A DNA stretch of 34,303 nucleotides from Nitrospirales bacterium (GCA_009377845.1 WHTE01000018.1:1-34303); one strand, 5' to 3'. Numbered from the stretch's first letter, positions 18,355 through 29,887 are shown. Notes: generated by a model not told the origin, from the sequence alone. Program-made: numbers and translations.

Positions 18355-18620
18355 AAAAAAAACCCCATGAGAAGAAAAACCTTTTTCTTTTCATTCAAGA
18401 ATGAAGCAATTTATATTCCTTTCTCATTTCCCTTTTCAAGACAACCGGCATTCTCTATGAAAACAATACATTAGGAGTTTGTATTGACTCGGTCCTCGCA
18501 TCATATGCAGGAACAACCCTTCACGTTGCAGGAAATTCCATTCATAGATTCCAACATACCTGCCTGGAGAGCACGGTTAAGAATCTGACTTTTTTGGGAA
18601 ATCTGGCATTACCAAGACGA

Positions 18621-19958
18621 CTACTTTGTGGCATGTAATTGGTTTTTAAACCTGCAACTGTGCTTCCACAGCCACCACATTTGAATCCCCAATCCGGTGA
18701 GCATCGCAGCCAATCCCACATACAGTCCGGTCACTTGCCCATAGAGAACCCCCACAAACAAGAGGAGAGAACTCCCTGCCAGGTACAGACACACCGCTTG
18801 AGTAATACAAGTGGTCAACCCACGATGAACTAATTCGCCTTGAAAAAAACTTTCCCAAGGACTCAGGGCTGGAAAAATCACAACCAGCCAGAGAGCCGTC
18901 GAGGCCAATGCGGAAAGCTCTGGAGTCAGAGCAGCAACCCATTCAAACCAAATAGTGGAAAGCGGAGTCGCCGCAATCAGCAAGAGAGTTCCACTCGTGC
19001 ATAACGAAACTAGTCCCACAAACTGCCTCAGGGGTGCAAGAAAATGAGGCCGGGCATAAAGCGCGACGACCACCTCCTGCATGGCAAACCCCACACTCCG
19101 AAAAACAAATGACAACCCTCCCAGCACTGGCCACACGGCCAAGGATTCCAAAGCCTGTGGCATCCGGCTTATGGCCGCGCTGACAATGGGCAACGTCGCA
19201 AGGGTGATGAGTGGAGTGAAGGCCAGAGGCCAATAAAAGGCGCCTAATTGTTTGAGAGTGAGAGGCGCCACAGGATGAGGATTGCTCTCTTTCAGATCTT
19301 TGAGGATCGGACGCACGAAAAGGAGGATAAAACCAGCCTCCACAATCACCCCGGACGACATCGCCACCGTCGCCACCACAATCCCCGAAAAACTATTGAC
19401 GACCAGTCCCCCCAGCAGAACGGAGCTACTCACGGTTAACCGGACCAAGGTTCCGAGGCCAATAAGGCGAGTCTGACCTGCCCGGATAACCACTCCTTGA
19501 AGAAACCTTCTCACAGCAATCGATAGGGTCCATGGAGTCATGCATTGCATGCCGATTCTGGCCGGTTCCACAATGACCTCAGGAGCCCCTAGCACATCTT
19601 TCGCGATAATGGCATACAAAGGGGTAAAAGCCACCACGATGTGGAGCAAGGTCAGAGTACTTCCCAAGAACAAAATAAAATTTCGAATAAGCCTGTAGGC
19701 GGACCAATCCTTACACAACGCAGTTGAAGCGACCAGAATCATAATAACGGGAGCTTCAATCAACAGTGAGAGAGGAAAGACCACCCCACCATAGGCCGCT
19801 AAATGTACTTCGGGATCAGCCAAGCGAGACATGGTGGCTGCCACAAGAGGCAACTCCAAGCCCATGAGCAACCAACTTGCTGCCAAGGGCCACCACATGC
19901 GGAAAATCATGAAGAACGGAGAAGAATAAGAGGGTGGCACGCGTGAGTGAGAAGCCAC
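18621..19958 (-). CDS. Polytopic membrane protein, MATE-like
   Basis: About 12 hydrophobic segments in 445 aa; LADPEVHLAAYGGVVFPLSLLIEAPVIMI resembles MATE-type TM1-2 regions. Confidence 0.6.
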   Translation of the reverse strand: MASHSRVPPSYSSPFFMIFRMWWPLAASWLLMGLELPLVAATMSRLADPEVHLAAYGGVVFPLSLLIEAPVIMILVASTALCKDWSAYRLIRNFILFLGSTLTLLHIVVAFTPLYAIIAKDVLGAPEVIVEPARIGMQCMTPWTLSIAVRRFLQGVVIRAGQTRLIGLGTLVRLTVSSSVLLGGLVVNSFSGIVVATVAMSSGVIVEAGFILLFVRPILKDLKESNPHPVAPLTLKQLGAFYWPLAFTPLITLATLPIVSAAISRMPQALESLAVWPVLGGLSFVFRSVGFAMQEVVVALYARPHFLAPLRQFVGLVSLCTSGTLLLIAATPLSTIWFEWVAALTPELSALASTALWLVVIFPALSPWESFFQGELVHRGLTTCITQAVCLYLAGSSLLLFVGVLYGQVTGLYVGLAAMLTGLGIQMWWLWKHSCRFKNQLHATK

Positions 19959-20098
19959 GAAACTAATCGCGGCTCAACAGGAAGACTTATTCAAAAAATC
20001 CAACATCGACGGGACACCTGATGTCGGGCGGAAGGATTGTTGCCCCATCATACGTAACTGAATACGGCTATTTGCCTTGGAATGCAGGAAGTGAGCTT

Positions 20099-20127
20099 TT
20101 CACTAAAGAGAATGCCCCTTTAGTGAA
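20099..20127. terminator. Hairpin TTCACTAAAG...CTTTAGTGAA between two minus-strand genes
   Basis: Perfect 10-bp stem with 9-nt loop; no strong T tract, so terminator function is uncertain. Confidence 0.4.
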
Positions 20128-20176
20128 ATTCTACCATATCATGAAAGCGAGCTGGTTCGCCAAAGGACAACGTACC

Positions 20177-22741
20177 TCACTGAGTGGAAGTTGTAGAAGG
20201 GGCAGGATCTGTCGGGATCCCATCGGCGACCAATTCCGTGCCTTCAGACGTAGACATCGTGGCGGACTCAGGAGTGGCAGTGGGGTAGCACTTATGACCA
20301 TTCCCCCTGCCATCCTCTTCCTGAAAATCTTCCTGCTCGACGCATGAAGGCTTCCATGTAGACGCTTCTATTTCACATTCTTCTCCGGGATAAAAACGAA
20401 GGGAATCCCAATGAGTCACCCAACTCTTCACATATTTACGCATACTGGCTCCCGGAACAATTGTGGCCGGACCATCCGTAGCATTCTCCCACATATGCCA
20501 CCCATGCCCTTTGAGGTGAAGCGCACGAATTGCCCGATATGCCTCCTGAATGATGGCCGAAGAGGGATGCCCGATGGGAATACGCTGGGACTGCAATAAA
20601 CCCATGCCCTTCTCAGCTTTGTCGGCTAACAACCGATCGACCTCTGTGTTGTTGGCCCGGAGTTTTTCCAAGAGTTTGACGTTATCTCCTTTTTTCTCCA
20701 GGACCCCTTCTCGAAAATCATTCGTTAACGCGAGCACGGTACCCAACCCCGGTAGGGTAGGGCCGTCATCCAAATTCATTAAGCGTGCCACCTCGGCATA
20801 GGATTTCGCCCGTTGGTTCACAGAATAACGACCAATGAGCTCAGCTTCATCAATCAGCAAAATCCATCCTGCATATCCCGCAGCTTGCATCAGACGAGCG
20901 GCAAACTGAAAGCGTTGAATGGCTAATTCCGCAGCAGACACTTTTCCAAACGTAAAATGCCCTCCAAACCCGGCCTCTTGCAGATACTTTTTTAAATCCC
21001 CGACTCCAATTGGATCCCCGGTCCAAAATCGGGTCATCCGATGACCCAATTCCATATCGGAACTCAATCGTTCATACAGCATCAATGTGGCGGCAAACCG
21101 TGCATCAATCCGACTTTCCGGATTGTTCACCCACGACACTAAATTTTTGTACCGAGGCGTCCAGACATCACATTCTCCGGCTATTTCCGAAAAGATTTCT
21201 CCACGCTTATTAGGAATCACCGCCGTTTCAATTGCGGAATAGTACAGACGGACTGGATGATATAGAGGCGTTTCTTTGCTAATCACAATCCGGCTGCAGA
21301 TAAAATTGGCTTCCAATGCCAGGTTTTGGAGATACTCAAGAATATGCGACTTTCCACTTCCAAACTCGCCTTCTATCACCATGCCACGAGGACACGGACC
21401 GGTTGTAATATTTTGTTGGGTGGCTTCCAGTAACCGTCGAAAACGCCCTTCCACTTCTGGTTGAAGACATCCTAACGCGGTGACCACATGTCGGTTAGGA
21501 ACCCCTGCCCTCAGACCTTCAATGACCCGACGGGCCTCACTATCGGGAACCATACTCTGCGGCTTCGGGCATGGAGGATTGATCCTTCCCTCTGGAGCCG
21601 TATCGGTTACATCTTGAATTCGCACCAAAGACGCTAATGGGTTCTGACGATGTTTAGGACGAATGTCATCCCACACGCGTAATTTCAAGGCTTCATACCG
21701 GTCAACGCCGCGACGGGCATCAGTGAGGAACTCTTGCGGAGCCAAAACCACCATCAACAATCCTTCAGTGTCATCAGCCGAATCAATAAACTGGCGAAGC
21801 AATTCAAATAAATCCATCGTGGCTGACGAAGAAAACGACAAGGTACCATCAGTCGGCAAGGCGTCTTTTTTGGAAAAATAACGGGAGATATCAAGTGAGA
21901 GAATAAGCCCTCCCTGCCCAGTTAACCGCAACCAGCGCGTTAAGGACGACAGCATGTACCGTGCATTATGACGCGACACTTTTTGATAGATGAGGGCTTT
22001 TTTGACTCCAGACACGAGCCGAAGATCTCCACACAACCACTCTTTCACGGCTGTGGCCAAGACCCGGTCGGAATCGCCAGCGTCAAGCTGAGCCATGCAC
22101 AATCGGATCATGGCCATGCGAAATTCGCGACAAAGCCCCGGATCGCCTTCAATGGTTTTTTCTACCCACGTTTGGACATCACGCCGCAGCATGGGCTCCT
22201 TTCGTTCATTCAAGGTCGCAACCTGCCGTAAAGAGAATTCTCTTCGATTTGCGGGAATCCGATGGCCATTCTCTTCAAGAAGCCGCAGAACAAATCGATA
22301 GGCTAACTCATCCCAATCCACTTGTTTCGCGATCTTCTGAAACAGTCGCTCAACCATATGGGCTTTCGTGAATCGCGCGTCGACCTTCGCCAGCACATAG
22401 GCTTCGCGTTTGGCCAGACCGTCCAATTCCTGTTGGCAGGCTTTTAAGGCTTCTTCATGGGGAAACACCGCCACCTTGACAGCTCCGCCTCCCTCCCGTA
22501 CGAAACTCGCAAGATATTCGCTTTGAAGAATGCTCAACCAATCGCTAAGAGGCAGATTAAAGAGTGGAGCCTCCTCCGAGGGAGAATTTTTCTTGGACGA
22601 TGGTTTCGAATCTGATTGATGAGGCAAAAGAAGTTTTGGTGCCGCCAGTTGAGTGACATTGAGCGAAGACGGGAGGGGAGAAAGGCACTCCTCTTCCCTC
22701 ACGGACTGCAACCGATTTAATGCCTCAATTAATTTGCTCAT
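20177..22741 (-). CDS. BREX-type ATP-binding protein (DUF2791/BrxC-BrxD-like), with an additional N-terminal ATPase-like region
   Basis: Walker A GEFGSGKSHILEYL, Walker B GWILLIDEAELIGRYS, ARRVIEGLRAGVPNRHVVTALG; N-terminal KALIYQKVSRHNARYMLSSLTRWLRLTGQGGLILSLDISRY. Confidence 0.78.
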   Translation of the reverse strand: MSKLIEALNRLQSVREEECLSPLPSSLNVTQLAAPKLLLPHQSDSKPSSKKNSPSEEAPLFNLPLSDWLSILQSEYLASFVREGGGAVKVAVFPHEEALKACQQELDGLAKREAYVLAKVDARFTKAHMVERLFQKIAKQVDWDELAYRFVLRLLEENGHRIPANRREFSLRQVATLNERKEPMLRRDVQTWVEKTIEGDPGLCREFRMAMIRLCMAQLDAGDSDRVLATAVKEWLCGDLRLVSGVKKALIYQKVSRHNARYMLSSLTRWLRLTGQGGLILSLDISRYFSKKDALPTDGTLSFSSSATMDLFELLRQFIDSADDTEGLLMVVLAPQEFLTDARRGVDRYEALKLRVWDDIRPKHRQNPLASLVRIQDVTDTAPEGRINPPCPKPQSMVPDSEARRVIEGLRAGVPNRHVVTALGCLQPEVEGRFRRLLEATQQNITTGPCPRGMVIEGEFGSGKSHILEYLQNLALEANFICSRIVISKETPLYHPVRLYYSAIETAVIPNKRGEIFSEIAGECDVWTPRYKNLVSWVNNPESRIDARFAATLMLYERLSSDMELGHRMTRFWTGDPIGVGDLKKYLQEAGFGGHFTFGKVSAAELAIQRFQFAARLMQAAGYAGWILLIDEAELIGRYSVNQRAKSYAEVARLMNLDDGPTLPGLGTVLALTNDFREGVLEKKGDNVKLLEKLRANNTEVDRLLADKAEKGMGLLQSQRIPIGHPSSAIIQEAYRAIRALHLKGHGWHMWENATDGPATIVPGASMRKYVKSWVTHWDSLRFYPGEECEIEASTWKPSCVEQEDFQEEDGRGNGHKCYPTATPESATMSTSEGTELVADGIPTDPAPSTTSTQ

Positions 22742-22859
22742 TGTGAATTCCCATCTCGCATGTTCATCCCCAAGATTTCAGACTGTCGCCGGTACTCCAA
22801 ACCCGCTTCGATTACCATCAAGATTCTCCTACATATTCCCCCCGCATCACGGAATGACC

Positions 22860-23600
22860 TTAAACAGGAAAATGTAAACTAATTTGACAGGCTTGCTTAT
22901 AGAGTTGGCCGGCCCGCGCTTCGCCTGCCTCGGCATCTTGAATCTTGAACAATGTTCGCCCGATTTCCCGAAATGGCACCCCGAGATCCACCGCATCCAA
23001 TACCCGCAAATATATTGGCCATTCATCGCGACATTTCCGCCGTTCAAGATTTCGGCCCACTTGATGCTCTTGCCATTCCATGAGATCGGACCTGACTTTT
23101 TCGATTTGAGCCGGTATCGGCTTTTTAAGGTCAAACACCGCCGCCATCCGCCATTCCGATAAGCACAGGCTGACCTCTTCACCTCCCCCCAGCCAATCCG
23201 GCCCTTGTCCAAAATAGATTCGACCGTAATTCGAATCAAACGACAACATCCAGGGTTTGGCAACTGCTGGATTAGGCAGTCCACTGAGATGGTACTTCTC
23301 CAGTGAATTCGGCATTCGGGCTTTAAAGGCAGGATGATCGGGTGAAAAGACTTTTTTGCGATAACGAGTGGGGTAATGAGGATCGTTGGCGCAGGCCACA
23401 TCAAATTCATATGTTTGGGGGTAATATTTTTCCCAATCCTTCCGGTAATCCGAACGGCGGCGGAGAAACTCCCACCGCCAAAACGTATCGTTTAAACTAT
23501 CCTGCCGAGGATACGTTTCCTCATCCTTCCAGTTTGGAACCGTCCCAATTGCTTGGTGTTGCCCGTTAATTTCCTTTGGGGGTCGCTCACTACCAGGCAT
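22860..23600 (-). CDS. DUF6499-like (transcriptional-regulator-like domain) protein
   Basis: SLNDTFWRWEFLRRRSDYRKDWEKYY resembles the W.WEFLRR..DYR motif of that family. Confidence 0.5.
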   Translation of the reverse strand: MPGSERPPKEINGQHQAIGTVPNWKDEETYPRQDSLNDTFWRWEFLRRRSDYRKDWEKYYPQTYEFDVACANDPHYPTRYRKKVFSPDHPAFKARMPNSLEKYHLSGLPNPAVAKPWMLSFDSNYGRIYFGQGPDWLGGGEEVSLCLSEWRMAAVFDLKKPIPAQIEKVRSDLMEWQEHQVGRNLERRKCRDEWPIYLRVLDAVDLGVPFREIGRTLFKIQDAEAGEARAGQLYKQACQISLHFPV

Positions 23601-24829
23601 AACACAGGTTCTCCTGTTCGGATGTATTCAGGTGTAGATCTCGGTTAAGTTAACACACATAGGCCGGCACTGAGGTGTGCGCAGACATTCCTGGATGACT
23701 CCACATTCTGGCAACCAGCATGAGACCAGCACACACTTAGGAATTCTGAAATCCCTGTCTCAAAATAATTGTGTCGATTCTCAATCTACGTCACGAACAG
23801 CACAGGCAGGCGTCGCAAGATGAGCTGAATGATTTACCTATGATGAGGGGAACACGTCCTTCTCCTTGACCAGGAAACTCCATGCATCCATCCAAACCAA
23901 GAAAGCACGGTCACACAACAGGCTAAAAAAACCATGGCCAAGACGAAACAGATTTTCCCTAACATGTCGAAGACCCCCCAGGATAGCGGTCCTTCATTCC
24001 TGCCATTACTTTATGTATCGGCAGGATTTTTCCAATTCTTTACTTAATCTCTTAAAAAATTTGCTTTCCTCTACCAGAGTCCCCTCTTTCGATTTTACAA
24101 AATATTGGGTTAAAAATTCTACCCCCTTTAGCCCTCGATTTCACACCAAGAAAAGGCCCAACTAGTTATAGATATGAAGAACGAAGGTACTGCACATTTG
24201 TACTCATCTCCCCTGTTCAGACAGGATAAAGTTAGTGAATGAGCATGGATTTTAGAGGCAATTTCTCCAAAAGTACAAACGCATAGTTGAGTTCCAAGAG
24301 GATATGTCTATTGAGAAGAATAGGGAACTACTTCACATATTGAAGGCCATATGACCTTTCAGAGGACTTTGTTATGCTAAAAGTATGTGTTTTGAGAAAG
24401 GCGGAATGATCTTTCCGGTTTTCAAGTGCAGCATGCGCAAATTGAACCCTGGTCAGAAAACACAATTCAGTTACGATAGGGGTTTCCAACATTTCCGTGG
24501 ACAAAAACATATCGAAGTGTCTCCTGAAATAACCCTCCCTTACAGCAAGGAGGAACATGGAGACATTAATCCTCGAGAGAAGAAAGGAATGATTCTTTAA
24601 AGAAAGAACCCGCTGAAAATTCCGAAGATCCCAAAAATAATGGTTGTCGTTATCGACGGAATACTAAACAAAGCTCTCATTTAACAACACCCCTTTTCAA
24701 CCGGTACGTTGGTTGACAGAAAGGGGTTTCTACAATGTCCGTATGAAGAATTTTGGGAATTACGAGTGGATTGAAATCCCATTTGTGAAAAGAAGCAAAA
24801 GCCCACGGCATTCAGCTGTGTTTCAAATG

Positions 24830-25144
24830 AAGCTGTTGAATAATCGAAATGCTTTGCGTTTTGATCCGCATGTGGGCCACCAAGAATTATCAGGATAACA
24901 AAATAGGGAGTGTTCAAAAAGGCCCGTTCAGACCTGTCCTGAGGCCATCAAAGGGAAGGCCGTGACTTGCCTGGTGCATCTCGAATAAGAAACCCGGGCG
25001 GGTGGAGCGTGCGAAGGAGTACGTGAGCGCGCACGACGCGAAGAACGTGATGGCTTGCCGTATCTCGCAGAGGGTAGCGATTACTGTGCGCCCGAAGGCG
25101 GCCAAGGGGCGGGAACACCGCTGGCGGTATTTTTTAACACTCCC
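24830..25144. repeat. Dispersed element, copy 2, with terminal inverted repeats
   Basis: GGGAGTGTTCAAAAA at 24906-24920 and TTTTTAACACTCCC at 25131-25144 are inverted; the internal sequence matches copy 1. Confidence 0.7.
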
Positions 25145-25205
25145 CAAATGGCAACCAGAGAGATTCATTCCTTCATCACAATCCTTTCCACAGGGAAAAC
25201 CAACG

Positions 25206-25832
25206 ATGTCTTACCTCAATAGGTTGAGAGAGAGCGCTAGGCCTTCATTTCTGGAACGGCCCGTTTTAATCCTTTTCCACAAACCCAAAGGGTATATTGT
25301 CACTCGAAAGGATGAGAAGGAGAGAAAAACGATCTATCAAGCACTACCGCCTTTCGTGTTGCAGAAAGGATGGGTGCCAATCGGGCGCTTAGACAAGGAC
25401 TCCCGTGGCCTTTTGCTGTTCACCCGGGATGGAACATTGGTTGACCTGCTGACCGAACCGGGCAGATGCGAAAAAACCTATAAGATTGTTATCCGCGGAA
25501 GAATTTCAGATGAGGACTTATCCCGTGTCTTAATTGGAGTTCCCACCCCCATTGGGACATTGAAGGTGCACAGTATCACCAAGAGAAGAGAAGGCGGGCC
25601 AAAAACTCAATTAGAGGTCGTCTTAAAGGAGGGGAAAAACCGGCATCTTCGCCGGGTCTTTCACGCCCTGAAAGACCAAAAATTTCACACTCCCCTCAAG
25701 GTTCTTGATCTCAAACGTGTGAAGGTTGGCTCGTTGACCTTGGATATCCCAGTCGGAGGTTGGCGTTATTCAACACAGGAAGAAGAGACCCAACTATTCT
25801 CTTCCTTAAAGAAGCCCGCGCAGGAGAATTGA
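25206..25832 (+). CDS. Pseudouridine synthase, RsuA/RluE-like
   Basis: LILFHKPKGYIVTRKD, PIGRLDKDSRGLLLFTRDGTLVDLLTEPGRCEKTYKI, EGKNRHLRRVFHAL. ATG at 25206; the upstream extension lies in the dispersed repeat. Confidence 0.92.
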   Translation: MSYLNRLRESARPSFLERPVLILFHKPKGYIVTRKDEKERKTIYQALPPFVLQKGWVPIGRLDKDSRGLLLFTRDGTLVDLLTEPGRCEKTYKIVIRGRISDEDLSRVLIGVPTPIGTLKVHSITKRREGGPKTQLEVVLKEGKNRHLRRVFHALKDQKFHTPLKVLDLKRVKVGSLTLDIPVGGWRYSTQEEETQLFSSLKKPAQEN

Positions 25833-25851
25833 ATTTCAGAAAGGAGAAAAA

Positions 25852-27540
25852 TCACTCCTTTTCAATTTTTGCCCATGAGTCTCGTAGAGGCACAGTCCGG
25901 TTAAATACCAATTTGTCTTGGGTAGAATCCGGATCCAGGCAAAAATACCCCTGCCGCTCAAACTGAAACCGACTTCCCGGTGTCGCCTTACTGAGATCGG
26001 GTTCTACCTTACAGCCAGAAAGGACGGTCAAGGAATGAGGATTTAACAGCATTTGTAAATCCTGAAGTTCACCTCCCGAACCGGGATTCGATTGAGTCAA
26101 CAAGGCCTCGTATAGACGCACTTCGGCAGGAATGGCATGCTGAGCTGAGACCCAGTGAAGGGTTCCTTTGACTTTTCGACTTGATTGAGTCTTGCCACTT
26201 TTCGTATCTGGATCAAACGTACATCGTAGAGCCATCACCTCGCCTGTTTGCGGATCTTTTTCAAAACCGACACAGCGAATAATGTAGGCGTATCGAAGGC
26301 GAACTTCCTGCCCTGGAGATAATCGGAAAAACTTCTTGGGAGGATCTTCCCGGAAATCCTCTTGTTCAATGTAAATTTCACGACAAAAAGAAATCCGTCT
26401 CTTTCCTTCGCTAGGATCTTCAGGATTATTGACCGCCTCCAATTCCTCGATCTGCCCGACCGGATAATTTTCAATGATCACTTTCAGAGGATGCAAGACG
26501 GCCATCACCCGTGACGCCGACCGATTCAAATCCTCTCTGATCGCATGCTCCAACAGGGCCATTTCAATCACGCTATCACGTTTCGCAACCCCGACCCGCT
26601 CACAAAAATTCCGGATCGCCTCAGGAGTGTACCCACGGCGCCGAAGCCCTTTGAGCGTAGGCAAGCGTGGATCATCCCACCCTTTCACATGCCCCTCTTC
26701 CACCAATTGGAGAAGTTTGCGTTTACTCATCACTGTATGCCCGAGATTCAAACGGGCAAATTCAATTTGTTGGGAATGGCAGGAAACTTCACATTCACGA
26801 AGCACCCAATCATATAATGGTCGGTGATCCTCAAACTCCAGCGTGCACAACGAATGGGTAATGCCCTCCAAGGAATCGGAAAGGGGATGGGCAAAGTCGT
26901 ATGTGGGATAGACACACCAGGCCTCGCCTGTCCGATAATGAGTGGCATGTCGAATGCGATACAATGCAGGATCCCGCAAATTGATATTGGGGGAGGCCAT
27001 ATCAATTTTGGCCCGCAACACGTGCACCCCATTCTCATATTCTCTGGCCCGCATCCGGGAAAATAAGGCCAGATTTTCTTCAATAGTGCGTTTCCGGTGC
27101 GGGCTTTCCCTCCCCGGCTCAGTCAGGGTGCCTCGGTATAAGCGGATTTCCTCAGCGGTTAAACTGTCAACATAAGCTTTGCCTTTCTGAATAAGCATCA
27201 CGGCATACTGATACAATTGCTCAAAATAGTCTGAGGCATAAAAGAGGCGATCGTCCCAATCAAATCCCAACCACTGAAGATCTTCTTGAATGGAGGTGAC
27301 ATACTCCATATTTTCCTTGGTCGGATTCGTATCATCCAGACGAAGATTACACAGCCCTCCAAATTCCCGGGCAATGCCAAAATTCAAACAGATGGATTTC
27401 GCGTGGCCGATGTGTAAATGCCCATTGGGTTCAGGGGGAAAGCGGGTATGGACTCGTTTGCCAAATTTTTGGCTCTCCAGGTCTGCAATGATCTTAGCCC
27501 GGATAAAGTCGATGGAAGAATGTTGGTCGGATGATGACAT
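25852..27540 (-). CDS. glnS: Glutaminyl-tRNA synthetase
   Basis: [73 protein letters not shown]. Confidence 0.96.
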   Translation of the reverse strand: MSSSDQHSSIDFIRAKIIADLESQKFGKRVHTRFPPEPNGHLHIGHAKSICLNFGIAREFGGLCNLRLDDTNPTKENMEYVTSIQEDLQWLGFDWDDRLFYASDYFEQLYQYAVMLIQKGKAYVDSLTAEEIRLYRGTLTEPGRESPHRKRTIEENLALFSRMRAREYENGVHVLRAKIDMASPNINLRDPALYRIRHATHYRTGEAWCVYPTYDFAHPLSDSLEGITHSLCTLEFEDHRPLYDWVLRECEVSCHSQQIEFARLNLGHTVMSKRKLLQLVEEGHVKGWDDPRLPTLKGLRRRGYTPEAIRNFCERVGVAKRDSVIEMALLEHAIREDLNRSASRVMAVLHPLKVIIENYPVGQIEELEAVNNPEDPSEGKRRISFCREIYIEQEDFREDPPKKFFRLSPGQEVRLRYAYIIRCVGFEKDPQTGEVMALRCTFDPDTKSGKTQSSRKVKGTLHWVSAQHAIPAEVRLYEALLTQSNPGSGGELQDLQMLLNPHSLTVLSGCKVEPDLSKATPGSRFQFERQGYFCLDPDSTQDKLVFNRTVPLRDSWAKIEKE

Positions 27541-28501
27541 AAGGAACTGAGAGGCCTCAGAGTATCGAACGCAAAAAGTTCTGTCCAGTGGCAGATCTCA
27601 AAGACAAGACAATTTTTCCTGGTTTTATTGTCATGGGCTCTAAAAGTCCTGGAAAGACTGCATATTGGCGCCTTTCCCAATAACTCAATCCAAAAACCTT
27701 TGGCCTTTTTTCTACTTACCTCGAGGAAAGAATTCCACCCACGCTACCATGAGCCACGACAACTCTCAACAAAAGAAATAGAATATTCGTATTTCCCGCC
27801 AACGAGAACATTCTTCCTCAACTGCCCTGTCCATTAATTCATCCCCATTCCTACAGTCTGCCATCATCATATAACTCCTAATATTTGGGAGATGGTTTGT
27901 GTGCCGGACTCTTGCTTCTTTTAGTCCTGGTGCATAATCTCCTTCCTGTGATCGCCATCAGTCTGATCGCCCGTGAATGACTCATCCGTGCTTTGAAAAG
28001 GTCATGCTAGACTTTGACATCCAAGCTTAAAATACTTATGAATTGGCATCAAGGCCGAGAAAGTATGAGAGCCGGTTTCCTCTGAAAAAGAGCGGACTAT
28101 TCTAGGAAGAAGGGGAAACGACCGTAAAAAAAGCCATCCGTCGTCCAGGTCCGGTTGTTCTGGTATATTTGGAGTTCTCTTGTCTGTTGTTCGGCGACGA
28201 ACCCAGCTTTGCCGTGCCACTTGAGGAAGCGAAATAACATGGCTGGTTCGGAGAAAGTCCTGACGGCTACTTGGAACTCGTCACTCAATCTTCATCACCG
28301 CATGTGGTGAAACTCATGAAAGACAGCACTGACAAACGGCGGAAGATGTATCAGTAGATTGGATCCAAGCACGGAACAACACGATAGGCTGTGGAAGCCC
28401 TGGCGGGGAAGAAGGCCATTCAACACACTCCATCGGGCGTTTCATTTTGCCTCATGCGGGGGAAGGGATCATCCATCCCTAACACTGACTTCATGACGGT
28501 C

Positions 28502-29179
28502 TTAGGAGAAGGTTTTGGTGTAGACAAAATTCTGACGAACGGATACCCCATCTTTGCCTACCGGGGCCGGTTTTCCTTGTGGGGCAGATTCCTTGTCTTT
28601 AGTCCCCTTCGGGGCTTCATCTTTTTTAGCTTTCAATTCCGGAAATTCCGATACCTTCGTACCTCCGGCTTCTCCTCCCTCTTCCTGCCCCATTTTTAAC
28701 TGTCTTGCCCACAGGTTAGGCTGGCAAACGATGTGAAAATTTGGAGCAGGCACTGAATCGTCAATGCGCCATAATTCCAATTCGGTCCCATAGAAATTCA
28801 CATCATCTCGGGAAACAGCATTAAGCCAATCCAATGTTTGTCGAATTTCCGGGGAAATTTCCTGCGCCACACACACCACGGCCTTGGCATCGAGGCCGGC
28901 GGAATACATAATGAGTTTCCCTAGTGCGTCGGGATTGATGCCTTCCAAATGGCCTAACACAATCACGTAACTACCACTTTTTGCATCCTTCGCGAGAACG
29001 CCTCCAGCCAACGTACTTAAGGGAATTTCACTCCCAGCCGGCTTCAGAGTGCGTTCAATCGTCTCCCCCAAAATTTCTAAAATTTCCTCTTGCTGAAGCC
29101 ACGACGCAAACCCGTCAGCCTCATTTCCCCACACTTCACCCAAGTTAATTTTTCGAAGCTTCCCAACCGGTTTTGCCAT
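28502..29179 (-). CDS. DUF4268-like / PD-(D/E)XK-fold protein, apparently degenerate, with charged C-terminal tail
   Basis: LGEVWGNEADGFASWLQQ.EILEILGETI and INPDALGKLIMYSAGLDAKAVVCVAQEISPEIRQTLDWLN follow the DUF4268-type N-terminal pattern; the usual VVIENQLE is replaced by YVIVLGHLEG. Confidence 0.5.
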   Translation of the reverse strand: MAKPVGKLRKINLGEVWGNEADGFASWLQQEEILEILGETIERTLKPAGSEIPLSTLAGGVLAKDAKSGSYVIVLGHLEGINPDALGKLIMYSAGLDAKAVVCVAQEISPEIRQTLDWLNAVSRDDVNFYGTELELWRIDDSVPAPNFHIVCQPNLWARQLKMGQEEGGEAGGTKVSEFPELKAKKDEAPKGTKDKESAPQGKPAPVGKDGVSVRQNFVYTKTFS

Positions 29180-29641
29180 AACATCCTCAACTTCTCAAAA
29201 TTGTTGGTTTCTGTTCACTTCCCTAAGAGATTTCGGATTTAGTGGTCTTATCGACCATTTCAAAAAAAAGTTAAGGCAATCATATAAAACACACTACTTC
29301 AATGAAAACTCCGTGGGCGTTCATGCTTATTGAACACACTTCCAGCTCTCAAGGGCCGGCTTTCGCGAAGAGACCGCCGGGAGGGAGCTTCAGGGATACC
29401 GTTCGTTTTCGAAATAAGATGCTCTACCCTATCGCGCACCAAGCCATCTTAATAAAATTTTGTTAATTTTCATTGCTCTTTATTCCAATTAGGTTACAAT
29501 GGACTAAGTTCATTTAAGTAAGCACGAATTGGTCCTCGTACCTTTTTCAACAATCCTACCTGATTGTTATTTCCCCCAATGCCACGAGGGACCAAGGATG
29601 GACCCCAACGTGTTTTTCATTTTTAACAGGAGGTTTGTGCT

Positions 29642-29887
29642 ATGAAACGATTTCCCTCATTAGGGCTAAGTGTATTATTCGCATGTGGATTGGCTTTTTC
29701 CGTATCAGGGTGCGGAGAACAAAAAGAGGGCCCCGCCGAACAGACTGGGAAAACACTCGATCAAGCCGCCGAAAAAACAACCGATTCCGTCAAGGAAACC
29801 ATGGATAGCACTGGGGCAGCCATCAATGACGCTGCAGAAAAAACCGGAGAAGCGGTAAAGGAAACTGTGGGTAGCGCGGAAAAATGA
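29642..29887 (+). CDS. Small LEA-like/amphipathic lipoprotein
   Basis: LSVLFACGLAFSVSGCGEQ lipobox, then AEKT..SVKETMDSTGAAINDAAEKTGEAVKETV repeats; AGGAGG upstream. Confidence 0.75.
   Translation: MKRFPSLGLSVLFACGLAFSVSGCGEQKEGPAEQTGKTLDQAAEKTTDSVKETMDSTGAAINDAAEKTGEAVKETVGSAEK

Noticed and set aside
20099-20127. Strong intrinsic terminator
   Set aside because: The stem is perfect but there is no T tract on either side, so it is listed only as a hairpin with low confidence.
20177-23600. Complete BREX phage-defence locus
   Set aside because: Only an ATPase-like component is present; no methylase, PglZ, BrxL, BrxA or BrxB genes are in the window.
28000-28500. Several overlapping short ORFs (28002-28220, 28097-28288, 28391-28699)
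   Set aside because: No recognisable domains, mutually overlapping, poor start signals; treated as non-coding or decayed sequence.
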